DNA of 47,708 nt from Serpentinimonas sp. (GTDB lineage Bacteria > Pseudomonadota > Gammaproteobacteria > Burkholderiales > Burkholderiaceae_C). The stretch lies in assembly GCA_025458665.1 (NCBI GenBank), contig JALOSG010000003.1, positions 1-47,708 of the forward strand, in the 5' to 3' direction. The notes below the pieces were generated by a model. The model had not been told where the DNA came from, did no database searches, and worked only from the letters and a program-made list of their open reading frames with translations. The translations under genes and the position numbers were made by a program. Numbering within the stretch: the first letter of the stretch is position 1; every line of letters begins with the position of its first letter. Of this stretch, positions 42,644-47,708 are shown in pieces.

Positions 42644-44336
42644 GGCCCTCAAACTCTGCGTTGCGCAGCTGAATTTCGTGGTTGGCGATCTGGCCGGCAA
42701 CGCCCAGAAGATCATTGATGCAGCGCATGCGGCCTATGCCCAGGGAGCCCGCGTTCTGCTCACGCCCGAGCTGGCTTTGTGCGGGTACGCTGCCGAAGAC
42801 CTGTTCCTGCGTCCCGCCTTCATTGCGGCCTGTGATGATGCCCTCAAAACAGTAGCCGAAAAAACCTGCGGGTTAAAAGGTCTGCATCTGGTGGTGGGCC
42901 ACCCCATGGCGTCGAGCCAGTGGGGCCGGCGCACCCGCAGCGTGGCCCAGGCCCCTTGCGTCAACGTCGCCAGTGTTGTGCTGGAAGGCGCGGTGGTACA
43001 GCGCTACGCCAAGCGCGAACTGCCCAATTACCAGGTGTTCGACGAGCGCCGCTACTTTGTGCCCGGCACCGAGCCTTGCGTGTTCGAAGTACCAGACGAC
43101 GCGGGCCAGCCGCACCGCATCGGTCTGCTCATTTGCGAGGACGCGTGGTTCGAGCAACCCGCGGCCGACTCGGTGGCCGCGGGGGCCGAGGTGCTGGTGG
43201 TCATCAATGCCTCTCCCTTCCATGCGGGCAAGGGCGGCGAGCGTGAGCAGACCATGCGCGAGCGCGCCCTGGCCACCGGCGTGCCGCTGCTGTATGCCCA
43301 CCTGGTGGGCGGGCAGGACGAGATCGTCTTCGAGGGGCGCAGCTTCGCGGTCAACCCCGATGGGCAACTGGGCGCGCGCGCAGCCAGTTTCAAGGAAGAA
43401 CTGCTCATGGTGGAGGCGCAAGCGCTGCCCGGTGTGGGCGGTTTGCAGCTCATAGGCAACGTGGCCGCCGAGCCCGAGCCCGATGCCGAACTGTGGCATG
43501 CGCTGGTGCTGGGTGTGCGCGACTACGTGGGCAAGAACGGCTTTCCGGGTGTGGTGCTGGGCCTGTCGGGCGGCATCGACTCCGCGCTGGTGCTGGCCAT
43601 AGCGGTGGATGCGCTGGGCGCCAGCCGCGTGCGTACGGTCATGATGCCTTCACCCTACACCGCAGACATTTCCTGGATCGATGCGCGCGATATGGCGCAG
43701 CGCATGGGTGTGCGTTACGACGAAGTGGCCATTGCGCCCGAGTTCGAGTCCTTCCTCTCATCGCTGCAGCCGCTGTTCGAAGGCAAGCCGCTGGACGCGA
43801 CCGAGGAAAACATCCAGGCGCGCATACGCGGCACGCTGCTCATGGGCCTGTCGAACAAGCACGGCAGCCTGGTGCTCACCACCGGCAACAAGAGCGAAAT
43901 GGCCACCGGCTACTGTACGCTCTACGGCGACATGGCCGGCGGCTTTGCCGTCATCAAAGACGTGGTGAAAACGCGGGTGTTCCGGCTGGCGCGCTGGCGC
44001 AACCTGCACGATCCCTACGGCACGGGCGTGAACCCCATTCCCGAGCGCATCATCACCCGCCCGCCGAGCGCCGAATTGCGCCCCGACCAGACCGACCAGG
44101 ACAGCCTGCCTCCCTACGAAGTGCTCGATGCCATCGTGCAGCGCTACATGGAAGACGACCAGGACCCCGCGCAGATCGTGGCGGCGGGTTACGACCGCGC
44201 GGCGGTGGACCAGGTGGTGCGGCTCATCCGCATCAATGAGTACAAGCGCCGCCAGGCCGCCGTGGGCGTGCGCGTGACGCACCGCAGCTTCGGCAAGGAC
44301 TGGCGCTACCCCATCACCAGCAAATACCGGGCTTGA
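42642..44336 (+). CDS. nadE: glutamine-dependent NAD+ synthetase
   Basis: A 564-residue two-domain enzyme for the last step of NAD synthesis. The N-terminal glutaminase (nitrilase fold) has the triad E43 (TPELALCGY), K124 (YAKRELPNYQVFDE) and C165 (LLICEDAWF). The synthetase domain has the PP-loop SGGIDS (residues 309-314), TTGNKSEMATGYCTLYGDMAGGF and DQTDQDSLPPYEVLD. The ATG overlaps the start of the divergent acyltransferase gene; a GTG at 42630 would extend it by four residues. Neither has a clear ribosome binding site. glnB follows after 138 bases. Confidence 0.95.
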   Translation: MALKLCVAQLNFVVGDLAGNAQKIIDAAHAAYAQGARVLLTPELALCGYAAEDLFLRPAFIAACDDALKTVAEKTCGLKGLHLVVGHPMASSQWGRRTRSVAQAPCVNVASVVLEGAVVQRYAKRELPNYQVFDERRYFVPGTEPCVFEVPDDAGQPHRIGLLICEDAWFEQPAADSVAAGAEVLVVINASPFHAGKGGEREQTMRERALATGVPLLYAHLVGGQDEIVFEGRSFAVNPDGQLGARAASFKEELLMVEAQALPGVGGLQLIGNVAAEPEPDAELWHALVLGVRDYVGKNGFPGVVLGLSGGIDSALVLAIAVDALGASRVRTVMMPSPYTADISWIDARDMAQRMGVRYDEVAIAPEFESFLSSLQPLFEGKPLDATEENIQARIRGTLLMGLSNKHGSLVLTTGNKSEMATGYCTLYGDMAGGFAVIKDVVKTRVFRLARWRNLHDPYGTGVNPIPERIITRPPSAELRPDQTDQDSLPPYEVLDAIVQRYMEDDQDPAQIVAAGYDRAAVDQVVRLIRINEYKRRQAAVGVRVTHRSFGKDWRYPITSKYRA

Positions 44337-44354
44337 AAGTACCGGGCTTGAAGT
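44325..44354. repeat. 15-bp tandem duplication across the nadE stop
   Basis: TACCGGGCTTGAA is followed by AG and then repeated as TACCGGGCTTGAAGT, a direct duplication of 15 bases with 13 identical leading positions. The first copy contains the nadE stop codon; the second lies in the spacer before glnB. Confidence 0.75.
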
Positions 44355-44474
44355 CCCCGGTGGCTGAGGGGCTGCCCTGGGTAGCCGGGCGCAGCGTCGT
44401 GATAGAGTCGATCGGTTACAAGTTACCCGCAGTTTTTCCCGGCCCCCTGGCCCGAATCATTTGGAGACCCACCC

Positions 44475-44813
44475 ATGAAGCAGATCACCGCCATCATCAA
44501 ACCCTTCAAGCTCGAAGAGGTGCGTGAAGCGCTGGCCGAGCAGGGCGTGACGGGGTTGACCGTGACCGAGGTGAAAGGCTTTGGCCGCCAGAAGGGCCAC
44601 ACCGAGTTGTACCGGGGCGCCGAGTACGTGGTGGACTTCCTGCCCAAGGTGCGCATCGAGGTGGTGGTGAAGACCGACGATGTGGAGCGCTGTGTGGAAG
44701 CCATCGTGCGGGCCGCGCGCACCGGCAAGATCGGCGATGGCAAGATTTTCGTGTCCCCGGTGGAGCGTGTGGTGCGCATCCGCACCGGTGAAGAGGACGA
44801 CCTCGCAGTCTGA
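44475..44813 (+). CDS. glnB: nitrogen regulatory protein P-II
   Basis: A 112-residue PII signal protein. It has Y51 in the T-loop (LYRGAEYVVDFLPK), the uridylylation site, the GFGRQKGHTELY segment, and the C-terminal DGKIFVSPVERVVRIRTGEED. It reports glutamine and 2-oxoglutarate status to glutamine synthetase adenylylation and to NtrB. GlnB and GlnK are hard to tell apart; placement after nadE and not beside amtB favours GlnB. A TTGGAGA precedes the ATG by 8 bases. I see no sigma-54 motif upstream. Confidence 0.93.
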   Translation: MKQITAIIKPFKLEEVREALAEQGVTGLTVTEVKGFGRQKGHTELYRGAEYVVDFLPKVRIEVVVKTDDVERCVEAIVRAARTGKIGDGKIFVSPVERVVRIRTGEEDDLAV

Positions 44814-44853
44814 GTGCGACGGCCGCGTTCCGGGGTGCAGCAACCCTGGGCGG

Positions 44854-45457
44854 TCAGGTCAGTGAGAGCCGCGGTGCAGGTGCCAGTCCCGCGTCCTGCA
44901 CCAGTTGCGGCAGCAACGCCGTAGGCTCGGTGCCCACCCGCACCAGATCCATCTGCCAGAGGTTCACAAAGCCACCTTGCACCGTTTGTTGCAGGAAACT
45001 GAGCATCGCATCGTAGTAGCCAGCGGTGTTCAGCAAACCGATGGGCTTGTCGTGGTAGCCCAGCTGGCGCCAGGTCCAGACTTCAAAAAATTCTTCGAAT
45101 GTGCCTATGCCGCCGGGCAACGCCAGAAAGGCGTCGGCCCGCTCGGCCATGATGCGCTTGCGCTCGTGCATGGTTTTCACCACATGCAGTTCGGTGCAGT
45201 CGTTCCACCAGCGTTTCAGGAATCACGCCCACCACCCGGCCACCGGCCTCCAGGGTGGCGGTGGCCACAGCGCCCATGAGCCCGTTGTTGCCGCCGCCGT
45301 ACACCAACTGGCCGCCGTGTGTGCCTATCCAGTGGCCGGTGGCGCGAGCCACCTCCAGATAGGCTGGGCTGCTGCCAGGGCGGGAGCCGCAGTACACGCA
45401 CACGGAGAACGCAGGCCCGCTGTCCGGGGCGGCCGAAACGGTCGGGGCAGGTGTCAC
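44854..45457 (-). pseudogene. LOG/TIGR00730 family Rossmann-fold gene, frameshifted
   Basis: The N-terminal part begins at a GTG (45457) that overlaps the RDD stop as GTGA, reading FSVCVYCGSRPGSSPAYLE, GGQLVYGGGNNGLMGAVA and VVGVIPETLVE. It then runs out of frame near 45210. The C-terminal part is in another frame: DCTELHVVKTMHERKR, FLALPGGIGTFEEFFEVWTWRQLG to a stop at 44854. The two parts together are about 200 residues, the normal size for this phosphoribohydrolase-type family (GGGNNGLMG and PGGIGTFEE motifs), so only one out-of-frame event is needed. The total length is 604 bases, one more than a multiple of three. Sequencing error is an alternative. Confidence 0.82.
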
Positions 45458-46005
45458 TTTTTCTTCGTCCAGAAAGGTTTGCGCGGGGGGCGGGGCGGCG
45501 GCTCCTGGTGGATGAGGCGCGTGCCCGCCATGGCATCGTGCCAGAACTGACGGTCTGGATGGAAACGCGCCAGGATGGCCCATACCGTGACCCAGCCCAG
45601 AGTGATCAGTGTGACCTCGCCAGGGCGCAGGGAAAACACCGCCGAAGCGCCCAGCGGCGGGAGCAGCCAGACCCAGCAGAACAGGTAGCGCACCAAAGCA
45701 CGGCCCTGGGTCAGCGGGCGGCCCTGCCGGTCCACCACCCGGATATGCCATGTCTTCATGGCCAGCGTCTGCCCTTTGGACCACAGCCAGGTGAAGTAAA
45801 TGCCGAACACCACGAACAGGAAGAACTGCTGCAGGTGGCGGTTGTCCAGCGCATGCCGGGTCTGGGTCAGGGTGCTGAACAGATAGCCGGCCAGAAACAC
45901 CACGCCGAACAGCAGCATGCCCTCGTAAGTCCAGCAGGCCATGCGGCGCCAGAGTCCGGGAGTGGGCGCCTGGGCGGGGGTGGTGGGAGAAGCAGCTGTG
46001 GCCAC
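45454..46005 (-). CDS. RDD family membrane protein
   Basis: A 183-residue protein with three hydrophobic helices (GMLLFGVVFLAGYLF; QQFFLFVVFGIYFTWLW; LVRYLFCWVWLLPPLGA) and the RDD-type elements LWRRMACWTYEGMLL near the N-terminus and the WSKGQTLAMKTWHIRVVDRQGRPLT loop; the C-terminus ends in a basic proline-rich tail (RPPRKPFWTKKK). Function is unknown; RDD proteins have been linked to ion or small-molecule transport. The start is a GTG (46005) without a clear ribosome binding site. It overlaps the LOG gene by 4 bases. Confidence 0.85.
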   Translation of the reverse strand: MATAASPTTPAQAPTPGLWRRMACWTYEGMLLFGVVFLAGYLFSTLTQTRHALDNRHLQQFFLFVVFGIYFTWLWSKGQTLAMKTWHIRVVDRQGRPLTQGRALVRYLFCWVWLLPPLGASAVFSLRPGEVTLITLGWVTVWAILARFHPDRQFWHDAMAGTRLIHQEPPPRPPRKPFWTKKK

Positions 46006-46293
46006 GTTGCGGTTGCGTGTGAATGGAGTTGGAGGGCGGGCGCCGGGGCGCGCTGGATTGTCTCATTTCGGCCCGAGGCAGCCGTTCTGAGCGAAAAAAC
46101 CCGCGCGAAGTTCGAAAAAACCACCTGCTGCAGTGCGATAATCGGGGGCTGCAAGTATCACAGGCAAACGGATCAGGGTCGCGCGGTCAGCATTCCGCCC
46201 ATGTCTCTGGTCTCAAGTCCTGAAGCCGCCTCACAAGGGTGGGCCTAGGGGCACCCAAGGTTTTTCGTCAGAGAAATTCTCGAAAGGTTCATC
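46006..46293 (+). promoter_or_regulatory. leader of the acetolactate synthase gene
   Basis: This 288-base region holds no convincing protein gene. It has a GATAAT (46137-46142) that may be a -10 element with a weak -35. A short frame at 46201-46248 (MSLVSSPEAASQGWA, 15 codons) ends inside a stem-loop of GGGTG and CACCC (46235-46254), followed after four bases by five T. This is the layout of an attenuator, but the peptide has only one Leu and one Val, so classical branched-chain attenuation is doubtful. Start of the coding region is set by GAAAGG upstream of the ATG at 46294. Confidence 0.35.

Positions 46294-47708
<1,415 letters not shown>

Noticed and set aside
44337..44474. Sigma-54 promoter before glnB
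   Set aside because: No GG-N10-GC pair with the usual flanking bases is present in the spacer, so nitrogen control at this promoter is not supported.

Overview
The window is high-GC chromosomal DNA from a betaproteobacterium, most likely Burkholderiales and probably Comamonadaceae (Hydrogenophaga/Acidovorax-like). This rests on the protein families and gene order I recognise: etfBA with an acyl-CoA dehydrogenase and a nitronate monooxygenase, mutL-MFS-miaA, moaA-mobA-moeA, soxA-soxX, nadE-glnB and an IlvB-type acetolactate synthase. No taxonomic search was possible. About 43 protein genes or gene remnants fill the window almost completely. I see no rRNA, tRNA, CRISPR array, transposase, integrase or prophage gene.

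Layout. 1-3660 (minus): a TAXI-type TRAP transporter (binding protein and start of the permease) downstream of a protein with the zinc-site pattern of carboxysomal (CsoSCA-type) carbonic anhydrase, then an MltB-type lytic transglycosylase. 3748-7852 (minus): a coupled MoxR ATPase, DUF58 and TgpA-type transglutaminase module. 7882-15830 (plus): a histone-deacetylase-like hydrolase and an ECHDC3-like crotonase, an MscS channel, then etfB-etfA, a broken acyl-CoA dehydrogenase and a nitronate monooxygenase. etfB has two perfect palindromic operators upstream.

15820-25293: the housekeeping cluster known in E. coli as queG / (nnr) tsaE-amiB-mutL-miaA. Here an MFS gene lies between mutL and miaA, and a two-gene Rieske dioxygenase (NagG/NagH-like) is inserted on the opposite strand between amiC and mutL. 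25303-27879 (plus): an MCE lipid-transport permease, MCE protein and lipoprotein with no ATPase gene between them. 27913-28857 (minus): an AEC-family carrier. 28964-31352 (plus): a NYN-like protein, a YafS-like methyltransferase and rnhA in an overlapping chain. 31465-35787 (plus): an RND efflux adaptor and pump. 35828-38899 (minus): moaA-mobA-moeA. 39035-40508 (minus): soxA-soxX. 40791-47708: ppa; a DUF482 acyltransferase gene and nadE that share overlapping start codons; glnB; a frameshifted LOG-family gene; an RDD membrane protein; and the truncated acetolactate synthase large subunit.

Most unusual points: two otherwise well-conserved genes (acyl-CoA dehydrogenase, LOG) are out of frame at a single point each; the CsoSCA-like protein sits in a TRAP operon; a dioxygenase pair lacks its electron-transfer partners and interrupts a conserved cluster; soxAX stands alone; the MCE system lacks its ATPase; and three divergent gene pairs have overlapping or nearly touching start codons. 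No mobile-element boundary explains any of these. I do not claim a new system, but the carbonic-anhydrase/TRAP operon and the NYN-methyltransferase-rnhA chain are the best candidates for unexplored biology.
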